From NCBI RefSeq assembly GCF_014851565.1, contig NZ_JACVAA010000006.1, forward strand, positions 310,001-374,000: DNA of 64,000 nucleotides, in the 5' to 3' direction. Source of the stretch: Pseudomonas sp. PDM15. Its GTDB lineage: Bacteria > Pseudomonadota > Gammaproteobacteria > Pseudomonadales > Pseudomonadaceae. Both the position numbers and the translations under genes were made by a program. The notes beneath the pieces are model-generated. The model searched no databases and was not told the DNA's origin. It was given only the letters and a program-made list of their open reading frames with translations. This document shows, piece after piece, positions 35,748 to 44,329 of the stretch; positions within the stretch are counted from its first letter, which is position 1; each line of letters opens with the position of its first letter.

Positions 35748-37172
35748 ATGCCGCTAGGCGTTCGCATCTTCCTGGTGTACTTCCTGTTCGTCGGCCTGGC
35801 CGGCTGGTTCGTGCTCAGCACGGTGATGGACGAGATCCGCCCCGGCGTGCGCCAGTCCACCGAGGAAACCCTGGTGGACACCGCCAACCTGCTGGCCGAG
35901 ATCCTGCGCGACGAAGTGAAGAGCGGCCAGCTGGCCCAGGGCCGGCTGCCTGAGCTGCTCAAGGCCTATGGCCTGCGCCAGCCGCAGGCGCAGATATGGG
36001 GCGTGGAGAAGAGCGCGGTGAGCCACCGCATCTATGTCACCGACGCCAGGGGCATCGTCCTGCTCGACTCCAGCGGCGCCGCCGTCGGCCAGGACTATTC
36101 GCGCTGGAACGACGTGCTGCTGACCCTGCGCGGCGAGTACGGCGCACGCTCGACCCGCGAGGACCCCGCCGACGAGAACAGTTCGGTGATGTATGTGGCG
36201 GCGCCGATCAAGGATGGTGCGCAGATCATCGGCGTGGTCTCGGTGGCCAAGCCGAACCAGTCGCTGCAGCCCTATATCGAGCGTTCCCAGCGCCGCCTGG
36301 GCTGGCTCGGCGCCGGGCTGATCGTGCTCGGCCTGCTGATCGGCGGGGTGCTGTCCTGGTGGCTCAGCGGATCGCTGCGCAAGCTGACCCGCTACGCCCA
36401 GGCGGTCAGCCAGGGCCAGCGCGCCGAGCTGCCGGCCCTGCGCGGTGGCGAGCTGACCCAGCTGGCCCAGGCGGTGCAGAAGATGCGCACCGAGCTGGAG
36501 GGCAAGGACTACGTCGAGCAGTACGTGCATACCCTGACCCATGAGCTGAAGAGCCCGCTGGCGGCGATCCGCGGCGCCGCCGAGCTGCTCGAGGGCGACA
36601 TGCCCGCCGAGCAACGCCAGCGCTTCGTGGCCAATATTGCCAGCGAGGGCGCGCGCCTGCAGCAGCTGATCGAGCGCCTGCTCAACCTGGCTTTGGTGGA
36701 ACAGCGCCAGGGCTTGGAGGAGCGGGTGGAGGTGGAGTTGCACGATCTCGCCGACGGCCTGTTGCAGGCCCAGGCCGCGCGCATCCAGGCCGCGGGCCTG
36801 AGGGTCGAGAACCAGATCGAGGCCGGCCTGGTGGTGCCCGGCGAGCGTTTCCTGCTGCGCCAGGCGCTGGCCAACCTGCTGGACAACGCCCTCGACTTCA
36901 CCCCGCCGGGCGGCGAGCTGCGCTTCAGCGCCGAGGCCGCCGAGGGGCACGTGGAGCTCGCGTTGTTCAACCAGGGCGAGGCGATTCCCGACTACGCCCT
37001 GCCGCGCCTGACCGAGCGCTTCTATTCGCTGCCGCGCCCCGCCAGCGGGCGCAAGAGCACCGGTCTGGGGCTCAACTTCGTGCAGGAAGTGGCGGCGCTG
37101 CACGGTGGCGAACTGGCCCTGTGCAACGTACCCGGCGGCGTGCGCGCCAGCCTGCGCCTGCCGCTGGCCTGA
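35748..37172 (+). CDS. creC: Sensor histidine kinase CreC
   Basis: A 474-residue inner-membrane kinase: helix 1 (about 7-28), periplasmic sensor region (about 30-180), helix 2 (about 186-206), HAMP, His box THELKSPLAAIRG, and HATPase with LLDNALDFTPPGGEL and STGLGLNFVQEV. This is CreC, partner of CreB. ATG 35748 follows GGGAGGGCGG. It begins about 245 bp after the divergent SARP-type gene start, so that space must hold two promoters. Cre-like box C overlaps its stop codon. Confidence 0.93.
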   Translation: MPLGVRIFLVYFLFVGLAGWFVLSTVMDEIRPGVRQSTEETLVDTANLLAEILRDEVKSGQLAQGRLPELLKAYGLRQPQAQIWGVEKSAVSHRIYVTDARGIVLLDSSGAAVGQDYSRWNDVLLTLRGEYGARSTREDPADENSSVMYVAAPIKDGAQIIGVVSVAKPNQSLQPYIERSQRRLGWLGAGLIVLGLLIGGVLSWWLSGSLRKLTRYAQAVSQGQRAELPALRGGELTQLAQAVQKMRTELEGKDYVEQYVHTLTHELKSPLAAIRGAAELLEGDMPAEQRQRFVANIASEGARLQQLIERLLNLALVEQRQGLEERVEVELHDLADGLLQAQAARIQAAGLRVENQIEAGLVVPGERFLLRQALANLLDNALDFTPPGGELRFSAEAAEGHVELALFNQGEAIPDYALPRLTERFYSLPRPASGRKSTGLGLNFVQEVAALHGGELALCNVPGGVRASLRLPLA

Positions 37173-37184
37173 ACGATTCGCGAA
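37169..37184 (+). promoter_or_regulatory. Cre-tag-like direct repeat (box C)
   Basis: CTGAA-N6-GCGAA overlapping the creC stop, 73 bp upstream of the lipoprotein gene. Continues as GCGAACGCTGC as in box A. Orientation relative to the downstream gene is the same as for boxes A and B. Confidence 0.45.
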
Positions 37185-37256
37185 CGCTGCGCCGCCAAGC
37201 TGCGGTTCCCGACTGCAGCGGCTCCTGGCCGCTGCACCATTCCAGGAGCCGCACCG

Positions 37257-37520
37257 ATGATTCGTCCACTGTTCGCCACACTTACTCTCGCCTGCCTGCT
37301 GAGCGGTTGCACCGGCTCTGGGCAGAACGCCTTGCTTGGCGATGTGCTCAGCCGCGCCATGCAGGAAACCTCTCTCAGCGGTACTGACCAGGGCCTGGCG
37401 GTCAAGGCCGTGCAGGTGGCGGCGCAGAGCGCCGGCAACCGCGAGCAGAGCAGCGTCGCTCAGGGCAGCGCCCCGACGCCCAGCGCCGAGCCGGCCGCCG
37501 AAGACGCGGAGGTCTGGTAG
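37257..37520 (+). CDS. Small lipoprotein of unknown function
   Basis: An 87-residue product with signal peptide and lipobox LLSGC (Cys at about residue 18), then a polar region with SRAMQETSLSGTDQGLAVKA and an acidic Ala/Pro-rich C-terminus. The ATG has CAGGAG eight bases upstream. It is directly followed (2 bp) by another exported protein gene and preceded by cre-like box C; the pair is a plausible CreB target unit. No known family recognised. Confidence 0.7.
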   Translation: MIRPLFATLTLACLLSGCTGSGQNALLGDVLSRAMQETSLSGTDQGLAVKAVQVAAQSAGNREQSSVAQGSAPTPSAEPAAEDAEVW

Positions 37521-37522
37521 TC

Positions 37523-38518
37523 ATGCCCGGCCTGCGCCTGCTGTGTCTGCTGCTGGGCCTGGGCGGCAGCGCCCTGGCCGTTGCCGATGGCCTGAGCAGC
37601 GCCCGCGGCTCGGTCGCCCCGGTGGGGTTCGACATCCAGGGCAGCCCGTTGCCGCAGGCTCAGGTGCCGCAGTTGCGTGCGCGCCTGGACGGTCTGCTGG
37701 CGCTGCTGCGCCAGACCGGGGCACTGGCGCCGCTGCAGGGCTTCGCCATCAACCAGAGCATCCGCCTGTTCGAGCAGCCGGCTGCGCTGAGCGGCGCGCC
37801 ATCCGGTGGCTGGGCGCACCTGCTGGTACGCCGGGTCGACCCGGCGCGCAGCGCCAAGGACCCGGCCAGCGGCGGTCTGCGTGGATACGGCGAGGGCCCG
37901 GCAATCGAGATGCGGGTCAACGACCAGGGCGCGCTGTTCGGCTACCCGGTGGGTAAGGACGCCCACGGCGATTACTACCAGCTGCTGGTCAAGCCGCGCC
38001 GGCTACAGGGCATGCCGGTGCTGCAGGTCGGCAGCAAGGACGTGGTGGTGGTGCACAAGGCCGGGCGCAAGCCGTTCGCCCATGTCAGCTGCCAGCGCTA
38101 TCTGGAGGGGCTGCTGGCCGGTGAGCGCGAGCATATCGCCAGCCTGCAGCAGCAACTGGCCGAGGCCACGGATGCCGAGAGTCGCCATCAGCTAGAGCAG
38201 TTCATCCGCCAGTGGCAGGGCACGGCGGCGCAGAAGCAGGCCACGCTCGATGCGATGTCCGACGCCGAGCGGCGCTCGCCGACCTGCCAGAGCAGCGCTA
38301 GCCGCGGCCTGTTCGCCCCCTGCAGCGATCCGGGCGCGGTGTACTACGTGACCTTCGAGCCGGGCTACTTCCAGCCGGGCCTGCCGCCGAGCAGCGTGCA
38401 GCTGCTGACCATCAGCGTGGTCGGCAAGGATTTCCTCAACGACAAGACCCTGGGCCTGAAGGTGCGCCAGGCGGTTGCCCAGCTCGACCTGGCGGCCTTG
38501 CAGAGGAGCCTCGACTGA
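37523..38518 (+). CDS. Exported protein of unknown function downstream of creC
   Basis: A 331-residue product with a signal peptide (1-21, ending AVA). The mature part has LRGYGEGPAIEMRVNDQGALFGYPVGK, a central helical, Gln/Glu-rich segment (about 195-245, possible coiled coil) and two Cys-containing patches (HVSCQRYL, SPTCQSS, FAPCSDP). No catalytic motif was recognised. It is two bases after the lipoprotein gene, so co-translated with it. Likely periplasmic or surface-associated; function unknown. Confidence 0.75.
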   Translation: MPGLRLLCLLLGLGGSALAVADGLSSARGSVAPVGFDIQGSPLPQAQVPQLRARLDGLLALLRQTGALAPLQGFAINQSIRLFEQPAALSGAPSGGWAHLLVRRVDPARSAKDPASGGLRGYGEGPAIEMRVNDQGALFGYPVGKDAHGDYYQLLVKPRRLQGMPVLQVGSKDVVVVHKAGRKPFAHVSCQRYLEGLLAGEREHIASLQQQLAEATDAESRHQLEQFIRQWQGTAAQKQATLDAMSDAERRSPTCQSSASRGLFAPCSDPGAVYYVTFEPGYFQPGLPPSSVQLLTISVVGKDFLNDKTLGLKVRQAVAQLDLAALQRSLD

Positions 38519-38611
38519 GCTGGGCTATGCTTCGTCACAGATCGAGCCAGCAGCATGGCTGGCAGAGATCCTGCTTGATGGGGACTAACAATCAGCCCGG
38601 GGAGGCGATGT

Positions 38612-39046
38612 ATGAAGACCGTTGCGGAACTGCTCAGAACCAAGCCCAGCGCTTACGTCCACCACATCGCCCCGGAGGCCTCGGTGCTGGATGCGGTCAA
38701 GGAGCTTGCCGAGAAGAAGATCGGCGCGCTGCTGGTGCTGGCCGGCGGCCGCCTGGTGGGTATCGTCAGCGAGCGCGACTACGTGCGCAAACTGGCCGAA
38801 CTGGAGCGCGGCGCCTTCGAGGCCAAGGTCAGCGAGATCATGACCGCCGAGGTGATCACCGTCGGCCCGCGTGACAGCGTGCAGCACTGCCTGCAGCTGA
38901 TGACCGACCACCGCCTGCGCCACCTGCCGGTGGTGGCCGAGGGCGAGCTGATCGGCATGCTGTCGATCGGTGATCTGGTCAAGCAGACCATCGCCGATCA
39001 GGCCAGTCTTATCCAGCAGCTGGAGCAATACATCCGCGGCGAGTGA
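38612..39046 (+). CDS. CBS-domain protein
   Basis: Cytoplasmic 144-residue protein consisting of a tandem CBS pair: domain 1 about 10-65 (VLDAVKELAEKKIGALLVL, GIVSERDYVRKL) and domain 2 about 75-130 (IMTAEVITVGPRDSVQHCL, LRHLPVVAEGELIGMLSIGDLV). Such free-standing pairs bind adenine nucleotides and regulate partners. The partner here is unknown; it sits between the unknown exported genes and creD but with about 90 and 280 bp gaps, so it need not belong to them. Confidence 0.88.
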   Translation: MKTVAELLRTKPSAYVHHIAPEASVLDAVKELAEKKIGALLVLAGGRLVGIVSERDYVRKLAELERGAFEAKVSEIMTAEVITVGPRDSVQHCLQLMTDHRLRHLPVVAEGELIGMLSIGDLVKQTIADQASLIQQLEQYIRGE

Positions 39047-39322
39047 CAGCGCGCCGTGCGTCGGCCATGCGTCGTTGAAGCGAGCCTCAGGATGCTCATT
39101 TACTCGCTGTAAACTCCGCTCCTTCGGCCCGCTGACTCGCGTTGCTCGCCCTGCGGACCAGCCTTCGGCTGTTACTCCCGTTGGTCGTTGCGCCTAGCCT
39201 GGCTCTAGCAACCCCGCTGTCAGATCCACACAAACTCCATAACCTCTCCACAATCCCCGCACGGCGCCACCATCGGCGCCGTCGAGACTCTCCCCACGGT
39301 CCAACCCAAGGAGAGTTTCCCC
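39047..39322. other. Intergenic region upstream of creD
   Basis: About 276 bp with no supported gene. It holds a dyad TTTAC-N5-GTAAA at 39099-39113 within TGCTCA...CTCCGCT, and GGCGCC-N6-GGCGCC at about 39264-39281. No GCGAA-N6-GCGAA box of the type found at the other cre-region genes is visible, so creD may be regulated by a divergent site or read-through. Ribosome site AAGGAGAG precedes creD. Confidence 0.5.
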
Positions 39323-40675
39323 ATGAATCGCAACCTGCTGATCAAGCTCGGCGCCATTGCCGCGCTGATCATTCTGCTGATGATCCCCATCATCATGATC
39401 GACGGCATGATCGAGGAGCGGCAGGAGCTGCGCGACGGCGTGCTGGAAGACATCGCGCGCAGCTCCAGCCACAGCCAGAAGATCACCGGCCCGCTGCTGG
39501 TGGTGCCCTATCGCAAGACCGTGCGCGAGTGGAAGACCCACGACAAGACCGGCGAGCGCTACCTGGAAGAGAGCGAAGTCAGCGGCCGCGTGTACTTCCT
39601 GCCGGAGCGCCTGGCCGTCGGCGGGGAGATCGGTACCGAGCTGCGCGCCCGCGGCATCTACCAGGCGCGCCTGTTCCACAGCAACAGCCGCCTCTCCGGC
39701 CACTTCGAGGTGCCGGCCAACTTCGGCGTGACCGAGGATCTCGGCGACTTCCGCTTCGGCGAGCCCTTCGTCAGCGTCGGCATCAGCGACATCCGCGGCA
39801 TCAAGAACAACCTGGTGCTAGAGCAGGGCGAGCGCAAGCTGGCCTTCCAGCCGGGCAGCGCCGACCAGCTGCTGGGCACCGGTGTGCACGCGCCGCTGCC
39901 GATGGCGGTGGCCGATACCCACCAGGTACAGCGCCTGGACTTCGCCTTCGACCTGCTGCTGCAGGGCACCGGCGAGCTGAGCATCGCCCCGGTGGGCCGC
40001 GAGACCCAGGTCGACCTGAGCGCCGACTGGCCGCACCCGAGCTTTATCGGCGAGTACCTGCCGAGCGAGCGCGAGATCACCGCCAATGGCTTCAGCGCGC
40101 GCTGGCAGACCAGCTTCTTCGCCACCAACATGGAGGAGGCCCTGAACGACTGCGCCAATGCCGGCGATTGCAACGCCTTCCTCGGCCGCCAGTTCGGCGT
40201 CAGCTTCGTCGACCCGGTGGACCAGTACCTGAAGAGCGACCGCGCGCTGAAGTACGCCCTGCTGTTCATCGCCCTGACCTTCGCCGGCTTCTTCCTCTTC
40301 GAGGTGCTCAAGCGCCTGTCCGTGCACCCGGTGCAATACGGCCTGGTCGGCCTGTCGCTGGCGATGTTCTACCTGCTGCTGCTGTCGCTGGCCGAGCATA
40401 TGGCCTTCGCCCAGGCCTATGCCCTGGCGGCCTCCGGCTGCGTGCTGCTGATCGGCTTCTACGTCAGCCACGTGCTGCACAGCTGGTTGCGCGGCGCCAG
40501 CTTCACCGTCGCCCTGGCCGGGCTCTACGCAATGCTCTACGCCCTGCTCAGCGCCGAGGACTACGCCCTGCTGATGGGCTCGCTGCTGGTGTTCGGCCTG
40601 CTCGCCGCAGTGATGGTGCTGACCCGCAAACTCGATTGGTACGGCATCGCCAAGCCGACCACCACCCTTGCCTGA
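39323..40675 (+). CDS. creD: Inner-membrane protein CreD
   Basis: A 450-residue protein: N-terminal membrane helix (about 8-27), large periplasmic beta-rich domain (about 40-300), and five to six closely packed helices (about 308-445). The architecture and segments KITGPLLVVPYR and FIGEYLPSEREITANGF match CreD, the best-known CreBC target, tied to beta-lactam and envelope stress. The start follows AAGGAGAGTTTCCCC. Confidence 0.93.
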   Translation: MNRNLLIKLGAIAALIILLMIPIIMIDGMIEERQELRDGVLEDIARSSSHSQKITGPLLVVPYRKTVREWKTHDKTGERYLEESEVSGRVYFLPERLAVGGEIGTELRARGIYQARLFHSNSRLSGHFEVPANFGVTEDLGDFRFGEPFVSVGISDIRGIKNNLVLEQGERKLAFQPGSADQLLGTGVHAPLPMAVADTHQVQRLDFAFDLLLQGTGELSIAPVGRETQVDLSADWPHPSFIGEYLPSEREITANGFSARWQTSFFATNMEEALNDCANAGDCNAFLGRQFGVSFVDPVDQYLKSDRALKYALLFIALTFAGFFLFEVLKRLSVHPVQYGLVGLSLAMFYLLLLSLAEHMAFAQAYALAASGCVLLIGFYVSHVLHSWLRGASFTVALAGLYAMLYALLSAEDYALLMGSLLVFGLLAAVMVLTRKLDWYGIAKPTTTLA

Positions 40676-40719
40676 TCGATACGGGCGCGGCGGTGGCCGC
40701 GCCCCCAGAGGAGATCGCC

Positions 40720-41025
40720 ATGATTCGTCTACTGATGCAGTTTTCCGCCTGTTTCGCCCTCGGCCTGGTGGTGGCCGGGATGCTCCTGGTCGGCCTGATG
40801 TTCTTCGGCCAGTTCGACCTGATCCACGGCCTCAACCTCAGCGGCCGACCGCTGGCCAGCGTCGCCCTGGCGCTGCTGCCGGGCGGCTTCTGGGATGGCC
40901 TCACCGGCGTGTCTGATGCCGCCAGCAACGCCCACGTGCAGTCCTTCCTGCAGCTGTGCGTGGCCCTGGCCCAGGTCGCCCTGCTGCTGGCCGCTGGCTT
41001 CTTCCGCCTGTGGTACCGCACATGA
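40720..41025 (+). CDS. Small membrane protein downstream of creD
   Basis: A 101-residue protein with two clear membrane helices (about 5-30, CFALGLVVAGMLLVGLMFF, and about 74-97), linked by a hydrophobic-aromatic loop. The ATG at 40720 has a strong AGAGGAGA site and lies 44 bp after creD, suggesting co-transcription. Family not recognised. Confidence 0.72.
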   Translation: MIRLLMQFSACFALGLVVAGMLLVGLMFFGQFDLIHGLNLSGRPLASVALALLPGGFWDGLTGVSDAASNAHVQSFLQLCVALAQVALLLAAGFFRLWYRT

Positions 41026-41153
41026 GCGGCCGTGTCGGTCTGCGCGAGGAGGCGCGTCTGGGACATCTGCTGGCACGGCGCATTGCGCGGTTGTTCGATC
41101 CGCAGCGGTTGCTGGCGGAAGGAAAGGTTAAGGGAGCGCAAAGATGTCGATAA
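41022..41153 (+). CDS. Possible 43-residue basic protein
   Basis: Starts at an ATGA overlap with the preceding gene and ends inside the start region of the next. Product MSGRVGLREEARLGHLLARR...GAQRCR is very basic and amphipathic. The coupling geometry supports translation, but no homology or internal motif was recognised and it could be chance. Confidence 0.35.
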   Translation: MSGRVGLREEARLGHLLARRIARLFDPQRLLAEGKVKGAQRCR

Positions 41154-41722
41154 GAGACTGGGGGCTAGGTGTGATCTGTGGCTCGACCGCAGCCTACGTA
41201 TTCCTCGTGGTGCTCGGCCTTTTGCTGCCGTCTTGGCCGTTCAACGCATTCTTTACGACGTTGTCCCTGCCAATCTTGCTGGTGCTGTGGCGCTACTGGA
41301 GAGCGCCGGAGATGGAGAGGAGGCAGGCAGTGGTGAGTGGTACATGGGTTGGGGCCGGTGCCATGATCGTTCTTTGGAGCGGTTATTTCATTGGTCCGGT
41401 CGTGAGTCTGCGTGGGACTGCCTTGCTGTTCTGTTCGGTGTTAGTTGTGTGGTCCTGGCTGGTCTACTGGCGCTATCGAAAAGGCTTGGACGGTAGCCGC
41501 CGTTCTTTCGTGCTGTTCAGCCTGGGAGCGATGACGAGCAGCTACTTGTGTGCAGCGTTGGTCATTCTGTTATTTGTGAACGCTGGTTGCGTTAGCTCCG
41601 TGGGAATGTTCTGTCCTTACACGGTCGCTCCGTTTGCCCAGCCACTAGCCCTTGCCATGGGGCTCTATGTCTATCTGAGACTATGGTCGCGGCCGCATCT
41701 CAGGTTGGACGGAAAATGCTGA
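41144..41722 (+). CDS. Polytopic membrane protein of unknown function
   Basis: A 192-residue protein with five to six hydrophobic segments (near 5-28, 34-50, 65-85, 90-110, 125-147, 160-180). Two Cys in the NAGCVSS and GMFCPYT segment may be extracytoplasmic. The gene and the next are visibly less GC-rich than creD, suggesting separate acquisition. Start follows GGGAG. Function unknown. Confidence 0.65.
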   Translation: MSIRDWGLGVICGSTAAYVFLVVLGLLLPSWPFNAFFTTLSLPILLVLWRYWRAPEMERRQAVVSGTWVGAGAMIVLWSGYFIGPVVSLRGTALLFCSVLVVWSWLVYWRYRKGLDGSRRSFVLFSLGAMTSSYLCAALVILLFVNAGCVSSVGMFCPYTVAPFAQPLALAMGLYVYLRLWSRPHLRLDGKC

Positions 41723-42216
41723 ACCTATGGCAGGGACTTTGTAAGGTTCTGGTGCTTTTAGCATGGGCGCTGCTGTGCCTGTACCTGGTATTCAAGCTGT
41801 ACGAGCGCTCGCACTTCATTGATGTGCTGCCGGCGGCCATTGAACCCGCCGGTGTGGTGTTGATCAGCGGTCAGAGCGGTTTTCGCGAGGGTTGTGGCGT
41901 GGCGGTGTTTCGCCTGTCAGGAGAGACCCTCGATGAGTTGAACAACTCGGGGCTGGCCGCGCTGGACGAGGCCCGCCAGGCGCGTGGCTACGCCGACGAC
42001 TATTACCACTACGAGGCCTGGCAGAGCACACCGGTGCTGGCGGGGGAAATCAGCGAGGGCTGGCCGCCGCTGGCCTGCGCCGACGCGGACGAAGACCTGG
42101 AGCGCCGCATTCTGCTGGCCATGCAGAGTCCCGGTTCTTTCTATACCCGCAAGGGCGATGCGTTGCTGCTGGTACTGCCGGCCGAGGGGCTGATCGTGTT
42201 CGGTTACTTCGGATGA
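41716..42216 (+). CDS. Bitopic membrane protein of unknown function
   Basis: A 166-residue protein with an N-terminal helix (about 8-27, VLVLLAWALLCLYLVF) and an exported domain of mixed fold. The ATG at 41716 overlaps the stop of the previous gene (ATGCTGA), so the two are coupled. Cys pair in EGCGVAV and PLACADAD. Its 3' end overlaps the GST stop by 13 bp tail-to-tail. No family recognised. Confidence 0.68.
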   Translation: MLNLWQGLCKVLVLLAWALLCLYLVFKLYERSHFIDVLPAAIEPAGVVLISGQSGFREGCGVAVFRLSGETLDELNNSGLAALDEARQARGYADDYYHYEAWQSTPVLAGEISEGWPPLACADADEDLERRILLAMQSPGSFYTRKGDALLLVLPAEGLIVFGYFG

Positions 42217-42821
42217 GTGTCGCGCATCGACGGCCGCTGGCTGACATCCGCATACCAGGCGGCCAGGCCCGGAAAGCGCTCGCGCCAGCCCAGCTGAGGT
42301 TGGCGAAAATCGAGATAGCCGAGGGCGCAGGCCAGGCCGATGGCGGCGATGTCGAAGCGGCTGGCGAGTTCGGCCAGGCATTCGCTCTCGAAGTAGGCCA
42401 GGGCCCGCTCGATTTTTTCCTGCTGTGCCGCCTGCCACTGGTCCCAGCGCTTGTCCTCGGGACGCAGAAAGGTCTCATAGCGCAGCAGCACCGCAGCATC
42501 GAGGACGGCGTCTGCCAGCGAGGCCAGGGTCAGGCGCCGCCAGCGCGCGCCGCCGGTGGGAATCAGCGGTTCACCGACATGCTGGCTGTCGAGGTAGTCG
42601 AGGATCACCCGGCTGTCGTGCAGCACCGTGCCATCGGCCAGGCGCAGGGCGGGAATCTTGCCGGCCGGGTTGTCGTGCAGCACATCGGCGCTGGGCGCCA
42701 CCGGAGTCAGCTGCACCGCATGCAGGGCGACCCGCTCGGTCTGCCCGGTCTCGTGGAGCAGCACCAGCACCTTGCGCACGAAGGGCGAGGCGGGAGAGTG
42801 GTACAGGGTCATGGTGCTCAT
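42204..42821 (-). CDS. Glutathione S-transferase family protein
   Basis: A 205-residue cytosolic GST: thioredoxin-like N-terminal domain (1-80) with LYHSPASPFVRKVLVLL and the glutathione-site motif AGKIPALRLADGTVLHDSRVI (Pro and Asp/Ser contacts), then an all-helical C-terminal domain. Ser in SPASPF suggests a beta- or zeta-like class. It lies beside a monooxygenase gene, which may imply shared detoxification, but they are 35 bp apart with no other evidence. Confidence 0.9.
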   Translation of the reverse strand: MSTMTLYHSPASPFVRKVLVLLHETGQTERVALHAVQLTPVAPSADVLHDNPAGKIPALRLADGTVLHDSRVILDYLDSQHVGEPLIPTGGARWRRLTLASLADAVLDAAVLLRYETFLRPEDKRWDQWQAAQQEKIERALAYFESECLAELASRFDIAAIGLACALGYLDFRQPQLGWRERFPGLAAWYADVSQRPSMRDTHPK

Positions 42822-42856
42822 GCTGGCTCCTCGTTCGGTTGAGCTGATGCAGCCTA

Positions 42857-44329
42857 TCAGCCGTTCGGCTCCAGGGTGAAGGCCTCGGCCGGCCAGCGCC
42901 GGGTCTGCCACCAGTAGGCCAGTGTGCTGGCCGGCCACAGGGTGGTGTTGCGCCCGTTGGCATCGAGGTACCAGCTGCGGCAGCCGCTGGTCCACACCGA
43001 GTTGGCCATGCGCTGCTGCAACTGCGCGTTGAATGCCTGCTGCGCCTCGGGGTGCACCTCGATGCTGCGCAGAGCGTCGTCGTGCAGGCGCTGGATGGCC
43101 TGCATGATAAAGCTCAGCTGAGCCTCGATCATGAAGATCATCGAGCTGTGGCCGAGGCCGGTGTTGGGGCCGGTGAGCATGAAGAAGTTGGGGAAGCCGG
43201 CGCAGGCGATGCCCAGGTAGGCCTCGCCGCCATCGCGCCAGGCCTCGCGCAGGCTCAGGCCCTGGCGCCCGACGATATCGACACCGTGCAGGTATTCGGT
43301 GGCGCGGAAGCCGGTGGCGAAGATCAGTGTGTCCACCGCATGGCGCTGGCCGTCCTGGGTGTCGACATGGTCGGCGCCGATCTGGGCGATGGCGCTGCGC
43401 ACCAGGCGCACGTTGGGGCGCTGCAGGGCCGGGTAGTAGTCGTTGGCGATCAGGATGCGCTTGCAGCCGATGCGGTAGTCCGGTGTCAGTGCTTGGCGCA
43501 GCTCGGGATCGCGCACCTGCCGGCGCAGGTGGTGCAGGGCCATGCGTTCGGCCGGCTTGAGCAGCCAGTCGCTGCGCCGGGCGAAGCCGGGCACCCGCGA
43601 TTCGTTGATCCAGTAGATCAGTGCGCGGTACAGCCACTGCAACGGACGCAGGCGCAGCAGGCGTTTCTCCCCAGGGCTGAATGTGCGGTCGGCCTTGGGC
43701 AGGATCCATGGCGGGGTGCGCTGGAACAGCAGCAACTGGCCGGCCTGTTCGGCGAGCGGCGGCACGAACTGGATGGCGCTGGCGCCCGTGCCGATCACCG
43801 CCACCCGCTTGCCGCTCAGGTCCTGCGTGTGGTCCCACTGCGCGGAGTGGAAGCGCACGCCGCGGAAGTCGGCCAGGCCCGGCAGTGCGGGAATCGCCGG
43901 TTCGCTGAGCGCGCCGACGGCACTGACCAGCACCCGCGTGCGCAGCTGTTCGCCGCTCGCCAGCTGCACGCTCCAGTGGCCGCCGGCTTCGTCATAGCGG
44001 GCCGCCGTCATGGTCGCGTTGCAGCGGATATGCGGCGCCAGGCCGTAGCGGCGCACGCAGTGCTGCAGGTAGTCGAGAATTTCCGCCTGCCCGGAATACT
44101 TGCGCGACCAGTCGGCACGCGGCTCGAAGGAGAAGGAGTAGAGGTGTGACTCGACATCGCAGGCGGCGCCCGGGTAATGGTTGTCGCGCCAGGTGCCGCC
44201 GATCTCGCCGGCCCTTTCTAGGATCAAGAAGTCCTCGATGCCGGCCTGACGCAGGCGAATGCCCATGCCGATGCCGGAGAAGCCGGCACCGATCACCAGC
44301 ACCGCCAACACGGTCGATTCGCCCTGCAT
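42857..44329 (-). CDS. Flavin-containing (Baeyer-Villiger-type) monooxygenase
   Basis: A 490-residue FAD/NADPH enzyme. Rossmann motifs GAGFSGIGMG (about 12-21) and GTGASAIQF (about 180), FAD contact GGTWRDNHYPGAACD, and the Baeyer-Villiger fingerprint F-x-G-x3-H-x3-W seen as FRGVRFHSAQW. It should insert oxygen next to a ketone or oxidise a heteroatom; substrate unknown. The start at 44329 overlaps the stop of the upstream channel gene (TGATG), so the two are translationally coupled. Confidence 0.9.
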   Translation of the reverse strand: MQGESTVLAVLVIGAGFSGIGMGIRLRQAGIEDFLILERAGEIGGTWRDNHYPGAACDVESHLYSFSFEPRADWSRKYSGQAEILDYLQHCVRRYGLAPHIRCNATMTAARYDEAGGHWSVQLASGEQLRTRVLVSAVGALSEPAIPALPGLADFRGVRFHSAQWDHTQDLSGKRVAVIGTGASAIQFVPPLAEQAGQLLLFQRTPPWILPKADRTFSPGEKRLLRLRPLQWLYRALIYWINESRVPGFARRSDWLLKPAERMALHHLRRQVRDPELRQALTPDYRIGCKRILIANDYYPALQRPNVRLVRSAIAQIGADHVDTQDGQRHAVDTLIFATGFRATEYLHGVDIVGRQGLSLREAWRDGGEAYLGIACAGFPNFFMLTGPNTGLGHSSMIFMIEAQLSFIMQAIQRLHDDALRSIEVHPEAQQAFNAQLQQRMANSVWTSGCRSWYLDANGRNTTLWPASTLAYWWQTRRWPAEAFTLEPNG

